Below are positions 27,936-36,881 of a stretch of 64,000 nucleotides of DNA, in pieces (the first letter of the stretch is position 1; each line of letters begins with the position of its first letter). The notes beneath the pieces were generated by a model that was not told the origin of the DNA, did not search any database, and was given only the letters and a program-made list of their open reading frames with translations. Location: NCBI RefSeq assembly GCF_900104145.1, contig NZ_FNLB01000004.1:119230-183229 (forward strand). Direction: 5' to 3'. The translations under genes were made by a program, and so were the position numbers. This DNA is from Pseudovibrio sp. Tun.PSC04-5.I4. Lineage in GTDB: Bacteria; Pseudomonadota; Alphaproteobacteria; Rhizobiales; Stappiaceae.

Positions 27936-28519
27936 TTGGCTGCCTCTGTCTGAATGGTGAATGATCCTTCCACATAAAAGGCGAGTTGCCAGAGCTCGTT
28001 TGAGCGCTGTTGTCGCCAGGTCTGTCTTCATCCTGTTGCTGGTCGCCCAGCCAATAATCCTTCGTGAGAAAAGTCAACAACCACTGCCAGATAAAGTCAG
28101 CCTTCACTGGTCCAAATGTAGCTGATATCCGCGCGCCACTTCTGATTAGGTCCGGTGCAGGTGAAATCCTGCTGCAGAAGATTGGGGCCACTGGTTTGTT
28201 ATGGTGGCTGTCTGTGGTCTTCCTAAACTTCTTTTTTCTTCCCACTTTCAGCGAGTTATCGCACATTAGGCGTGTAACACGATGTCCGCCAACGAGCATA
28301 CCATCAGCCACAAGGTCGGCAGCAATGCGCCGCGAACCATAAGCTCTGTTTGAGGCTTCAAACTTATCCTTGATATGAACAAGGAGCACCATGTCTTTAC
28401 GTTGCCGAGCGCTCGCAGGGCGCTTTCTCAGGCATAATAACCACTGCAACTGACAGGCATGAAGGCGCAGAGCAGGCTGATCAGATAACATGCGCTCTCC
28501 GCGTCAATGAACCTGAATT

Positions 28520-28801
28520 TCAAAGACTTGTCTCCTTGGTGAAGAACGCTGCTGCCTTTTTTAAAAGTTCTCTTTCCCGCCGCAGAAGTTCTACTTCCTT
28601 AAGAAGGCGAGCAAGCTCTTTACCTGTGTCCTCATGCGGTCCGGCTAGTAAATCCTGATCTTTGAACTCACGAACCCAACGGTGCAAGCTCGAGCGAGCT
28701 ATCCCCAGATCCTCGGCAATCTCATCAACACTGCGCCCGCTCACCTCGACAAGTCGTCGTGCTTCGCGCTTTAACCATTTTGTATAAGTTGGTCGCTTCA
28801 T
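28520..28801 (-). CDS. IS3-family OrfA (third type)
   Basis: 93 residues from the ATG at 28801, which has GGAGG five bases upstream. HTH (WLKREARRLVEVSGRSVDEI, AEDLGIARSSLHRWVREF) and a leucine-zipper tail (ELARLLKEVELLRRERELLK). The only intact gene left in this element. Confidence 0.85.
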   Translation of the reverse strand: MKRPTYTKWLKREARRLVEVSGRSVDEIAEDLGIARSSLHRWVREFKDQDLLAGPHEDTGKELARLLKEVELLRRERELLKKAAAFFTKETSL

Positions 28802-28819
28802 GAAGTCCTCCTGATCCAA

Positions 28820-29204
28820 AATTACCAGAAGTCCCTCCGCTTTTCCCGAACCAGTCCTGTCGTAGAGGGTTCAAAAAACGGGCTTGCCCCCCCAAGCAAG
28901 TTGGCTCAATCCATGATAGAACTGCTCAAATGGCTGCTTGTGGGTCTCTGTTCTTAAAAAATTACAACCTTAAATTGTCAAACTGTGCCGATTGTTAAGT
29001 ATCTCGCTAATAAGGCCCATCGAAATTGCGCGCAAATTGTATTTCCATCACACCTCCGTGAGCTATGCCTATCAGCACAATCACTTATAGCGTTCTGTCC
29101 TAGTATTTTCCGCAAGCATAAGGCCGTGGACGGCGGCGATCAGTAGGCCCGGGAGAGTGAACTTTTAAGTTCAGCTTTTGGGACAAGACATAGGGCGGAA
29201 AACT
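28820..29204. other. Upstream region of the chaperone 3/effector operon
   Basis: No gene. It contains the IS3 boundary (to about 28850) and then AT-rich DNA (28950-29100) that should hold the promoter. I cannot name an operator. Confidence 0.35.
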
Positions 29205-29669
29205 ATGGTTGATACTAGTGAAGTATCGAAACTAGTCACGGAAGTGAGTGACTTACTCGTTGATGCATCGGTGTTTGCGGACCCTGCACGTGACAGTTGG
29301 TTATTTCAGTTCACCTCAGGTTTGGACGTGATTGCCACGCTGGAAGAAGACAGGCATTCCCTCGCTATCAGCGCGGAGTTGGGCAACCTGCCAGAAGAAA
29401 ACCGGCTTGATCTGCTGGAGTACTTTCTGAAGGTCAATCAGTCTTGGGCTGGCACCGGTAGCTTGCGGTTTGCAATGCTGGCAGACACAGACAAGACCAT
29501 CACCTTCCTCTGGGATATCCCGATGAACGGGTTGGCACGCCACGATCTTTTTGCTGCCCTTTCCGAGTTTGCTGAACGCGCACAGGGTTGGAGTGAGCTT
29601 TTGAAGTCTGGCGTTCTCCTCACACAGGAGCTCGCAACAGAACTTCCCAAGAACTCCCTAAAAGTCTGA
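29205..29669 (+). CDS. Type III secretion chaperone (CesT family)
   Basis: 154 residues from the ATG at 29205 with AGGGCGG seven bases upstream. The clearest CesT-type protein in the window: helix VSKLVTEVSDLLVDASVF, strands FQFTSGLDVIATLEEDRHSLAI, helix PEENRLDLLEYFLKVNQSW, strand pair around RFAMLADTDKTITFLWDIPM, and C-terminal helix LFAALSEFAERAQGWSELL. It should bind the N-terminus of the effector encoded 26 bases downstream. Confidence 0.7.
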   Translation: MVDTSEVSKLVTEVSDLLVDASVFADPARDSWLFQFTSGLDVIATLEEDRHSLAISAELGNLPEENRLDLLEYFLKVNQSWAGTGSLRFAMLADTDKTITFLWDIPMNGLARHDLFAALSEFAERAQGWSELLKSGVLLTQELATELPKNSLKV

Positions 29670-29695
29670 GCCCCGTAAGAACAAGAGTTTCCCCG

Positions 29696-31669
29696 ATGAC
29701 CATCACGCAAGCGACTTCCACGACACCGACAATTGCCCCTGCCAACATCCCGCCACAGGCTGACACAGGAAGCAGTCCGACGTCGAGCTCCACCCATCCG
29801 GCGTTGCAATCCCATCAACAAAGAGCCGTTGAAACACAGTCCGCTGTCAAAGATCAACTCGCAGCTACGCAAGGAAACGCTGGTGCTGACAAATCACTAT
29901 ATGATCTGATTTGTGTAGGGCGAGGCACATCGGCTGCGGCATACCTCACCAGCCTGAAACGTTGTGATTGCTCCATCGTTGCTGATAGCGGCAAGAACAA
30001 TGTTCTTGTAGTTGGCAAAAATGATCCGTGGGCCGGTGCACGAGGTTATGACAAAGGCCATTACACACAGTGCATCAACCAGGCACAACAACTTGTAAAC
30101 CCTGGCGATGGTCCAATTGCCTCCTCCTGTCTTGATCCAGTTGACAGAAAGGAATGGTCTCAGCTCAATGCACAACGCATTGATCAGGTCTCAGGTGGAA
30201 ACATCCTTGATGCCGAAGTCCGTCAAATAAGCCGAGACAGCGAGACTGGCCTATATAAGGTACAGACCGATGCAGATAGCGAGCCGTTTCTGGCCAAGAA
30301 GGTCATCCTGGCAACTGGTGCCGGCATTGAAAGATCAGACTACGAGTATCATCATGTCCCGCCAGAGGTAGCTGATTTCAGAAAGTCAGGCCATCCTAAC
30401 GCAGCCAACTGTTTGGATCTGGACCAGTTCCAGCGCAATGAAGCTGGCACACGAGACTTGACGGGATGTGTTGTGGCTGTAATGGGCCCGAATGCGGGTA
30501 CAGACGCGATCATGGAACTTTCAACACGCGGTGTTGATAAGGATAATATCTTCTGGATGATGCAGCCTCATCAAAAGCCAGGTGTCGCACTGACATGGGA
30601 TGTACGATCTGTTGGCATCGAAGCCACCTTTACGGCGCAGGAAGCAGGCAATGACCGCTCAGATGGTGGCACTGTGTTTCGCTATCAGCAGATCAACAAC
30701 GTCTCTGCTGGCGAAAACCGTCCGTTGACCATCAGCACAGATGGTGGAGACTTTGAAGCAGACTACCTCGTATACGCGGTCGGTCAGCGTGGCGGCGGTA
30801 CGAGCAGAACAGAAGTGGTCGATGGAGCGGCTAAGAAAGTGTCCATCCTTGAAAAGCAGCTGACCTCGCAACTGCAGCCTGTTTACGACGTCAACCAGCG
30901 TTTCAGTGATCTTTCTTCCGGCGGAGCATGGCAGCACGTCGTGGGTCTGGAAGTTGCTGGCACAACCAAGACACAAGGCTTGGAAGTGGTTGGCGCTGCC
31001 GCCATGCAGTCCAGCCGCAGCGTGCAACATAACTATCTTGATGCAGATTACAGCGCACAGCTCGGAGCAGTACTTAAAAACTATCCCGAGTTCCGTTCCT
31101 TTGCCACTGAACATTTCCCGGAACTGTTAGCTGCAAAGCCATTTGAACAGCTTTTAAAGCCGGACTCTGGTTTGAAAAAGGCAGGCGAATATGATGGTCA
31201 GAAAGCAGCACTGTTAAGCGCTCTCCTAGCAAATGGCGCAGAGCGATCTCTGAGTAACGTCAATGAGTTACTGCATACCTTCGGTCTGCGTACTAAGGCA
31301 GTTAATGATTTGGGTGGCACGTCAAAACCAGTTCGCGTATCGGAACTACTGACACAAGGCTTAAGCCGTACACAGCCAGCAACCGTTGCAGACCCACGCC
31401 TGATTGGTGGAACACAGCTGAACATTGCAGCCCAGACCGAAAGCTTCAAACCACAGCAGATAACAACACTGGGCGGTATCAACTTCAACGAAGACCAGCA
31501 GACGATTGCACTGTACGTCGCTCAAAACTACCCGGACATCCCAGCAAACAAAGCCAACGATTTCGTAGCTAACGTAATTGCACAACGCACCGATGGAAAC
31601 CACTTACGCGGCTTTACACCAGAGGAACGCGCACAGTTTGAAACTGAGTTGCAGGCGCTTACTGAGTAA
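29696..31669 (+). CDS. Candidate type III effector 3 with a flavin/NAD(P)-binding oxidoreductase-like domain
   Basis: 657 residues. Residues 1-65 are Ser/Thr/Pro/Gln-rich (start MTITQATSTTPT), as in T3SS signals. Residues 69-84 form a dinucleotide-binding beta-alpha-beta motif (DLICVGRGTSAAAYL, GxGxxxA). VILATGAG (203-210) and a second Rossmann motif GCVVAVMGPNAGTDAIMEL (257-275) follow, then YLVYAVGQRGGG near 360: the layout of class B flavin monooxygenase or thioredoxin-reductase-like enzymes. The C-terminal 220 residues are unrecognised. The chaperone lies directly upstream. A secreted flavoenzyme acting in host cells is the inference; a cytoplasmic oxidoreductase is the alternative. Confidence 0.6.
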   Translation: MTITQATSTTPTIAPANIPPQADTGSSPTSSSTHPALQSHQQRAVETQSAVKDQLAATQGNAGADKSLYDLICVGRGTSAAAYLTSLKRCDCSIVADSGKNNVLVVGKNDPWAGARGYDKGHYTQCINQAQQLVNPGDGPIASSCLDPVDRKEWSQLNAQRIDQVSGGNILDAEVRQISRDSETGLYKVQTDADSEPFLAKKVILATGAGIERSDYEYHHVPPEVADFRKSGHPNAANCLDLDQFQRNEAGTRDLTGCVVAVMGPNAGTDAIMELSTRGVDKDNIFWMMQPHQKPGVALTWDVRSVGIEATFTAQEAGNDRSDGGTVFRYQQINNVSAGENRPLTISTDGGDFEADYLVYAVGQRGGGTSRTEVVDGAAKKVSILEKQLTSQLQPVYDVNQRFSDLSSGGAWQHVVGLEVAGTTKTQGLEVVGAAAMQSSRSVQHNYLDADYSAQLGAVLKNYPEFRSFATEHFPELLAAKPFEQLLKPDSGLKKAGEYDGQKAALLSALLANGAERSLSNVNELLHTFGLRTKAVNDLGGTSKPVRVSELLTQGLSRTQPATVADPRLIGGTQLNIAAQTESFKPQQITTLGGINFNEDQQTIALYVAQNYPDIPANKANDFVANVIAQRTDGNHLRGFTPEERAQFETELQALTE

Positions 31670-31915
31670 GACCGAAAACAGCCTATTCCGGTTTCTCAAG
31701 ACTTAACGGGAATTGAGTAGAGAGTAATTTTGAGGCCTCTCCTACCCTACCCTCCTTGCTGAAAAGCCGGAACCGCTGATCACTCGTTCGTTGATTGTTT
31801 GAGGCAGACGTGACTGCACAAAGAAATATGATCATTTCAATCATGACAGGACTAAGATGAATGCCTCTGGAAATGGCAGGCGCATCTGTCCTGCAAGTTC
31901 TGAGAAGAAACCTGG

Positions 31916-32908
31916 ATGCCAATCACACTTGCGACATCAACACCTCAGGTACAAGAAAATCTACATATTACAGCAGCTTCAAGCTCTACCAAAAAGAACA
32001 TAAAGCTTCCAGACTATCAGGAACGGCGTCTGAATGACGTTGGAATTACAGTTAAATACAATGCCGAACTCTCAAGCCAGAAAGTAGAGAGCTCTTTAAA
32101 GGCTGTGTCGATACATCGCGTAGTTAATAATGAAGTCGCTGTCACAACCAACGCTCTTCATAGTATCATCCCACCCGAGAGTGATGTCGTTATCAATCGA
32201 AGTGCCCCTTACATTACACCCGCACCTCCGTCACAAACAGTCGAAGGAACCCACCAGAATATCTCAGTGACGAACACATCATTGTCCTCGCTCCCAGAAA
32301 GTGCCTTTTCTGTCATAGAAGGAACCTGGCAAGACGCAAACACAGTCAACATCGCAGCGCCCGGAAACGTGTTTGGTGCATCTGGATGTCTTTCCTGCGC
32401 AGATGTTTTGCTGGAGATTCCAATGGTTACGGAGTTGTCACCCGCATTCGAAGATGTAACGCAAGCATTTGGCGTGAAAATCTTTGATGAAGGTGAAACC
32501 GTTCCAGTGAAATTCGATAAATGTGATCTCAACGTTGTCGAATACAAAATTACACCAGCAAATCACCAATACTCTCTCGAAGAAGCCAATGGGTTTTTCG
32601 TCGAAAGACACGAGTTCCCCCATATTTTTATTGCCTCGTCAGATCAGGACGAGATCATCATTACCGTCGGCAAACAGGTTGAAGACGACAAGTTCGCGCT
32701 GGTGAATATTAAAGTTCCGGAAGGCAAAGCAATAATGCTTCCGGGAGGAACGATCCACACAGACAGTCTGTCACGAGGAAACATCGTAATCATGCTCACT
32801 GAATGTGTGGGCGCTGATACAGTATTAATGCACGACAAAGACAGCCAACCAATCACATTGCGAGTGGATAGCTCAGAACGCATCGGTCTCGCTGAGTGGC
32901 ATCTGTAA
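31916..32908 (+). CDS. Candidate type III effector 4 with a cupin-like C-terminal domain
   Basis: 330 residues. Its start, MPITLATSTPQV, matches that of effector 3. Residues 1-130 are low-complexity Ser/Thr/Pro-rich. From about residue 190 the protein looks like a cupin beta-barrel: YSLEEANGFFVERHEFPHIF, then IKVPEGKAIMLPGGTIHTDS and NIVIMLTE, with His residues that could bind a metal. It lies 246 bases downstream of effector 3, possibly with its own promoter. No close family is recognised. Confidence 0.5.
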   Translation: MPITLATSTPQVQENLHITAASSSTKKNIKLPDYQERRLNDVGITVKYNAELSSQKVESSLKAVSIHRVVNNEVAVTTNALHSIIPPESDVVINRSAPYITPAPPSQTVEGTHQNISVTNTSLSSLPESAFSVIEGTWQDANTVNIAAPGNVFGASGCLSCADVLLEIPMVTELSPAFEDVTQAFGVKIFDEGETVPVKFDKCDLNVVEYKITPANHQYSLEEANGFFVERHEFPHIFIASSDQDEIIITVGKQVEDDKFALVNIKVPEGKAIMLPGGTIHTDSLSRGNIVIMLTECVGADTVLMHDKDSQPITLRVDSSERIGLAEWHL

Positions 32909-32912
32909 TAAG

Positions 32913-32952
32913 GAAGGCCATTTGAAAAGACGCGTTTTTTCAAATGGCCTTC
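32913..32952 (+). terminator. Intrinsic terminator closing the effector 3/4 group
   Basis: Perfect 16-base stem GAAGGCCATTTGAAAA / TTTTCAAATGGCCTTC with loop GACGCGTT, five bases after the stop codon of the cupin-like gene. Confidence 0.9.
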
Positions 32953-33303
32953 TACGTTCCTTATGCGCCCCACCTGAACAACATCGCGATACCTTGAAAG
33001 TGTTTATCGTGAGCAGGTAGCTAGAACTGACAGAGCTCTATTAATAATGCCTGTTCCCCACTCAACTGCAGCAAGCGGTATGAGATAGACCTGAAGTTGA
33101 AATCTAACTCGGACGGCCTCGCATCGAGGCGAATGTCCGTTGAGGTCACTGAGTAGCAACCCTGCATCCGCGAAGGTCGAGTGTCTGATGGAGAACTGCG
33201 GTGGGCTCATCCAACACTTGTAACTGTTGAGGGATGAGCGGCAAGAGCTGGTTTGACTTTACCCTATCCGTAAGGAATACCCCTCACTCATTACGTGGCT
33301 TTA
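32953..33303. other. Intergenic region, no gene recognised
   Basis: About 350 bases between the terminator and the PIN-toxin remnant. Short frames lack support; nothing further is seen. Confidence 0.35.
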
Positions 33304-33574
33304 TTACTCTTCGACACCCATGTTTGCTACGATCCTCCACGGATTAACAAGCACAACACCAGTTTGAGCAAAATCAGAAGCATTACGGGTCACAAGCTGC
33401 ATTCCATGAACCAGAGCCGTTGCTGCAATCAAAGCATCACGCTCGCTTCTGGGGTCAGGGACGTGGAGCTGAGCGCAGCACTGAGCAACCCGAACATCAA
33501 TGGGAAGAACCCTGTCGCTGAATTCCGGCAAAACCTTTTGTCCCAACCAGGAACGCAAGATCTCTCCTTGTGCG
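33304..33574 (-). pseudogene. VapC-type PIN-domain toxin, N-terminus removed by an IS5 insertion
   Basis: The remaining part reads RVLPIDVRVAQCCAQLHVPD, PRSERDALIAATALVHGMQL and VTRNASDFAQTGVVLVNPW, the C-terminal half of FitB/VapC ribonucleases with the acidic residues D of RDALIAATA and D of NASDF. The IS5 end at 33575 removes the first catalytic Asp and the upstream antitoxin gene. No antitoxin is seen nearby. Confidence 0.75.
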
Positions 33575-34673
33575 GCGTTGTTGCATAAATACGCTTCAGG
33601 CGTATATTCCGGCTGATATTTCCTTCAGTGAAGTTTCACTCTATGCCGTTTAAAGCCAATGCTGATCGCCGACATAAGTTTGCCAAAGCCAAATACAAAG
33701 TGACGAACTGGTCGAAGTATAATGAAAGCTTGCGTCGTCGCGGCGATGTCACGGTTTGGATTGAAGAGAGCGCTGCCAAGGCTTGGTTTGCACCCAAGAA
33801 CCAACGACGTGGGCGGCCCGCCAAGTTTTCAAAGCTTGCCATTGAAACCTGTTTGCAGATCCGGGTCGTATTCGGCCTTGCTTTGAGGCAGACTCAAGGG
33901 TTTTTGAGGTCTGTGTTCCATTTGATGGAGTTGGTTTTACCGGTTCCTGACTTTTCAACCCTGTCGCGCCGCGCAGATGGCTTGAAACTTTCAAATCCCA
34001 AACTGCGAACGAACTCTGAGCCAATAGCGCTGGTAATCGATAGTACAGGCGTTAAGATCTTTGGTGCCGGAGAATGGCAGGAAACCAAGCATGGAACCAG
34101 GATAAAGCGCAGAACTTGGCGCAAACTTCACCTTGGCCTTGATCTGAATACCGGCGAAATCGTATGTTCTGAACTGACTGAGGATACTGTTGCCGATCCA
34201 ACCGCTGTGCCGGATCTGTTGGATCAGATCGAAGATACAGTTGCCACATTTCTCGGTGATTGCGCTTATGATGGGACGCCTGTGAGACAAGAATTAGCAG
34301 ACCGTTTTGAAGATATCGAGGTCATCATTCCACCACCCAAAACAGCTGTCCCCAGCCTTGTGGCTGCCACCGCCCCACTGCTCGCGATCGGGATATTCTT
34401 GCCATTCAAAAGAACGGCAGGATGTCTTGGCAAAAGCAAACCGGATATGGCCGAAGGTCTCGAGGCGAAACCTTGATGGACCGCTTTAAGCAGGTGATCG
34501 GGACCACGCTCAGGTCACGAAAGTTGAACAATCAGAGGACAGAGGCAAAACTTGGCGTCGCCGTTCTCAACACAATGACGGCCCTCGGACGCGCCACGTT
34601 CGAAAAGGTTTCTGCACGACCAGATGCATGGGATTGGCAAGCTGTAAGCTAATTTCGAATTGTGCAACAACGC
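33575..34673 (+). mobile_element. IS5-type element (copy B)
   Basis: 1,099 bases with terminal repeats GCGTTGTTGCATAAA at the left and complement of GCGTTGTTGCACAA at the right. Carries one frameshifted transposase gene. Inserted in the VapC-like gene. The other copies are at 12473-19934, 60490-61575 and the remnants at 8.1 and 53.6 kb. Confidence 0.85.
33643..34652 (+). pseudogene. IS5-type transposase (copy B), frameshifted
   Basis: From MPFKANADRRHKFAKAKYKV the frame is open through LVIDSTGVKIFGAGEWQETK (first Asp) and FLGDCAYDGTPV (second Asp). A frameshift near 34375, after ATAP, moves the Glu-containing C-terminus (RGETLMDRFKQVIGTTLRSR) into another frame. Confidence 0.85.
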
Positions 34674-34674
34674 C

Positions 34675-34737
34675 CATGGACGCATGAAGTGCGCTCAGTT
34701 TGGATTTTGCGACCAAATCCAACTTACGTGACAACAC
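34675..34737 (-). mobile_element. IS6-type end remnant
   Basis: On the minus strand reads GGTGTTGTCACGTAAGTTGG and then the same GACCAAATC/CAAACTGAGCGCAC block as at 53157 and 60316, ending in CTTCATGCGTCCATGG at the IS5 end. Confidence 0.6.
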
Positions 34738-34844
34738 CCCAAAAATTAGTCGAAAATTCTCCTTCAAACAACTTGGCAATGCCATAAAATTCACTTACCT
34801 CAACTGAAGGATGATCCTGATACAATTATGTCTTAGGATTTGCA

Positions 34845-35858
34845 CTAGAGTTGCGGCAACAATCTAACCTGCTCATACTTATGGTAAAACGCGGCAAGCA
34901 TCTCATGCATGTCTTTGAAGGTTGTGCCAAGGCTATCGCGCCGCGTAAAATCGAATTGCGTGGGTGATTCCGGCTCTCGTCCTAATGGTGTTGGTAGAGC
35001 CTCCAAGGGGACATACTCAGAAATCTCTTGATAGATTTCATGCCAGCTCCAGCTTCCACTTACAGCAAAGTAACGTCCCGAGGCTTCTTGATTGGACCAA
35101 GCGGCAAGAAACATTGCGGCTAGATCCTCCGGAGAGGTAAGAGACATTGAGCCGGCGGGAACTGTTTTGTGCCACCCGGTTTTTCCTTGATGCAGGTTTG
35201 CCAAAAAACCAAGGACATGGCCTGTCAAATGGCTGGGGAGCAGAGGTTCGCCAACCATCATACTTGGCAATAGGGTGCAAAGCCTTATCCCATTTTTGGA
35301 AGCAAACTTTTCGGCTGCTGCTTCCATTACCGTTTTTTGGGCTTGGGAGTATTTCTTCTGCCCAATTTGCTGTTCAGCTACGGAGATATCCCTTAGCTCG
35401 TGCTTAATGGCAGAGGGAGCTGCCGGTTCTGCTGAAGCTGTACTGGAGCACAGAAGAACAGTCTTAACGTTCTGCCGGAGGGCAGCTTTCATGATGTTTA
35501 AGCAGCCCTGTTCAGCTGGGTGAATGATTTCATTCCAACCGCGATCAGGGTCAAGTTGTGCTGCAGGAGTACCATCAATACCGTGATTTACGGCTGGAAA
35601 ACAGGTGATAAACACTGCATCAGCACCAGTAAGTGGCTCATCAAAAGACCCGCTGTCAGCCGCATCTGCAGAAAAAAGACGAAGCCGATCTGACGCACTT
35701 GCGAAGCTCCGTAATACGCCTGCTTTTTCATTGTGACTGGCATCACGCAGAGTGCCGTGAACTCTGAAACCCCGATTGAGAGCTGCTTTCACAATGTACG
35801 CGCCCGCCAGCCCACTGGCACCGGCAATGCAGATTGTTTTGGGTTCTGGATTAATCAA
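34845..35858 (-). CDS. NAD(P)-dependent epimerase/reductase (extended SDR)
   Basis: 337 residues. N-terminal glycine motif CIAGASGLAGAYIV (residues 11-24) binds NAD(P); VFITCFPAVN, LLCSSTASAEP (Ser) and KKYSQAQKTVMEAAAEKFA (YxxxK variant Y-S-Q-A-Q, so the canonical Lys is absent at +4 but Lys stands nearby) follow. The general pattern is that of dihydroflavonol-reductase-like SDRs. It is divergent from tdaF with a shared 343-base regulatory region containing the CCTCAG-N5-CTGAGG dyad, so it may be part of the TDA regulon. Substrate unknown. Confidence 0.7.
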   Translation of the reverse strand: MINPEPKTICIAGASGLAGAYIVKAALNRGFRVHGTLRDASHNEKAGVLRSFASASDRLRLFSADAADSGSFDEPLTGADAVFITCFPAVNHGIDGTPAAQLDPDRGWNEIIHPAEQGCLNIMKAALRQNVKTVLLCSSTASAEPAAPSAIKHELRDISVAEQQIGQKKYSQAQKTVMEAAAEKFASKNGIRLCTLLPSMMVGEPLLPSHLTGHVLGFLANLHQGKTGWHKTVPAGSMSLTSPEDLAAMFLAAWSNQEASGRYFAVSGSWSWHEIYQEISEYVPLEALPTPLGREPESPTQFDFTRRDSLGTTFKDMHEMLAAFYHKYEQVRLLPQL

Positions 35859-36201
35859 TGAGCATCCCCGGTTGCCTCGTGCAAACCAAAGGTTTGCAAT
35901 GTTCTTTGTTATGACAATGCCAGCTGCACACCTGAATTACACATCGGAAATACTGAAGAGTGACTTCGGAATTACTGAGATCATAAACCTCAGTAATTCT
36001 GAGGAGGGTCTTTCAAAGAAACGATTGGAACGTCCTGCCCGATTCAGCGTCATCTTGCCATTAGAACAAAATTCCAGACTGCAACTGGGGTGAGCCATGG
36101 CCAAGTGACAGCACAATGGAAATCACAGCCTTTTCCTGTCACAGCCGTACCTCCATCAAGCGAAATTAATTTCCAAAGAAGTTATAGAAAGGACGGTTTT
36201 G
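35859..36201. promoter_or_regulatory. Divergent regulatory region SDR / tdaF
   Basis: No gene. Holds an 11-base perfect inverted repeat GAATTACTGAG (35969-35979) / CTCAGTAATTC (35989-35999) overlapping the putative TdaA-type dyad at 35988-36004. Confidence 0.55.
35988..36004. promoter_or_regulatory. Putative LysR (TdaA) operator upstream of tdaF
   Basis: CCTCAG-TAATT-CTGAGG, a perfect dyad with T-N11-A spacing. The same pattern occurs at 40541, 50671, 51651 and in weaker form at 38921, 40507 and 48072. Confidence 0.55.
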
Positions 36202-36807
36202 ATGATCACCAATGCACCTTCGGTCAAGGCACGAATTCTAGTTGGAGCAACGGGCTCGTTGGATGCCACACTGTTGCCTACGTATCTTCGTGAAATCAAG
36301 AATTCCATTGACTGCTCACTGACGGCTATGTTCACACCAAACGCGACAAAGTTTGTGAATATGGACAGCATCGCCCTTTTCGTGGATCGGTTGATTTGCG
36401 GCGATGACCCCAAAGATTGGGCTACCGATAAACCCGGGCGGATTGCGGCGGAACACGATATTCTTGCCATCATGCCGGCAACTGCAAATACTTTGTCAGC
36501 TGTTGCAAACGGCTCATCTCTTAACCGTCTCACAACCGTTGTTCTCGCAGCAGAATTTCCGGTACTTCTGTTTCCAGTGATGGGCGGACCTATGTGGAAA
36601 AAAGCATCGGTAAAGCGCAATGTTACTCAGATCCGCGAAGATGGCTATCAGGTGTGTGACCCTGTTTGGCGTGAGAACTATGATCCTCATATGGGCAAAA
36701 TCCATGGCCACCAGTCTCTTCCGGATCCAGCCGATGTAGTGGCGAAGATTAAAAACCATTTACCGCAGTACCAGACGCGCCGGGAGCCTGAACTCAGCGC
36801 CTCTTAA
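36202..36807 (+). CDS. tdaF: TdaF, flavoprotein of the PPC-decarboxylase (HFCD) family
   Basis: 201 residues from the ATG at 36202 (AAAGGA ten bases upstream). Homo-oligomeric flavin-containing Cys decarboxylase fold: GATGSLDATLLPTYL binds FMN, and MPATANTLSAVANG is the PASANT-type motif, followed by PVMGGPMW. TdaF is required for TDA biosynthesis, where it is thought to process a cysteine-derived sulfur donor or adduct. Here it lies about 11 kb from tdaA-E, with other island genes between, and is controlled from the dyad-bearing region it shares with the SDR gene. Confidence 0.8.
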   Translation: MITNAPSVKARILVGATGSLDATLLPTYLREIKNSIDCSLTAMFTPNATKFVNMDSIALFVDRLICGDDPKDWATDKPGRIAAEHDILAIMPATANTLSAVANGSSLNRLTTVVLAAEFPVLLFPVMGGPMWKKASVKRNVTQIREDGYQVCDPVWRENYDPHMGKIHGHQSLPDPADVVAKIKNHLPQYQTRREPELSAS

Positions 36808-36827
36808 GTCTCGTTAGACAAGAAAAA

Positions 36828-36859
36828 CGCCCACCGCCTCAAAGAAAAAGCGGTGGGTG
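36828..36859 (+). terminator. Intrinsic terminator after tdaF
   Basis: Stem CGCCCACCGC / GCGGTGGGTG followed by TTT on the plus strand; A-rich loop. It lies between convergent tdaF and the DUF2938-like gene and may serve both. Confidence 0.8.
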
Positions 36860-36881
36860 TTTCTGCACTCACTCTGGTTGT

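Larger units (their letters stand above)
26165..28490 (-). pseudogene. IS3-family OrfB, frameshifted and split by IS30
   Basis: N-terminal half (AYGSRRIAADLVADGMLVGG, HRVTRLMCDNSLKVGRKKKF) ends in several frameshifts around 28200-27940. The C-terminal half 26487-26165 reads QYCSDAYQRLLTRHDITSSM and KGNCYDNSMVETVFKTIKAE. Non-functional. Confidence 0.8.
26165..28850 (-). mobile_element. IS3-family element (third type), interrupted by an IS30-type element
   Basis: orfA at 28520-28801, then orfB from about 28490 to 26165, split by the insertion 26488-27935. Reading across one copy of the three-base duplication restores HSDRGSQYCSDAYQ, the second catalytic region of OrfB. The exact ends of the element are not fixed. 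Confidence 0.75.

Noticed and set aside
33295..33588. Plus-strand frame over the PIN-toxin remnant
   Set aside because: Antisense shadow; the minus strand encodes a clear VapC/FitB C-terminus.
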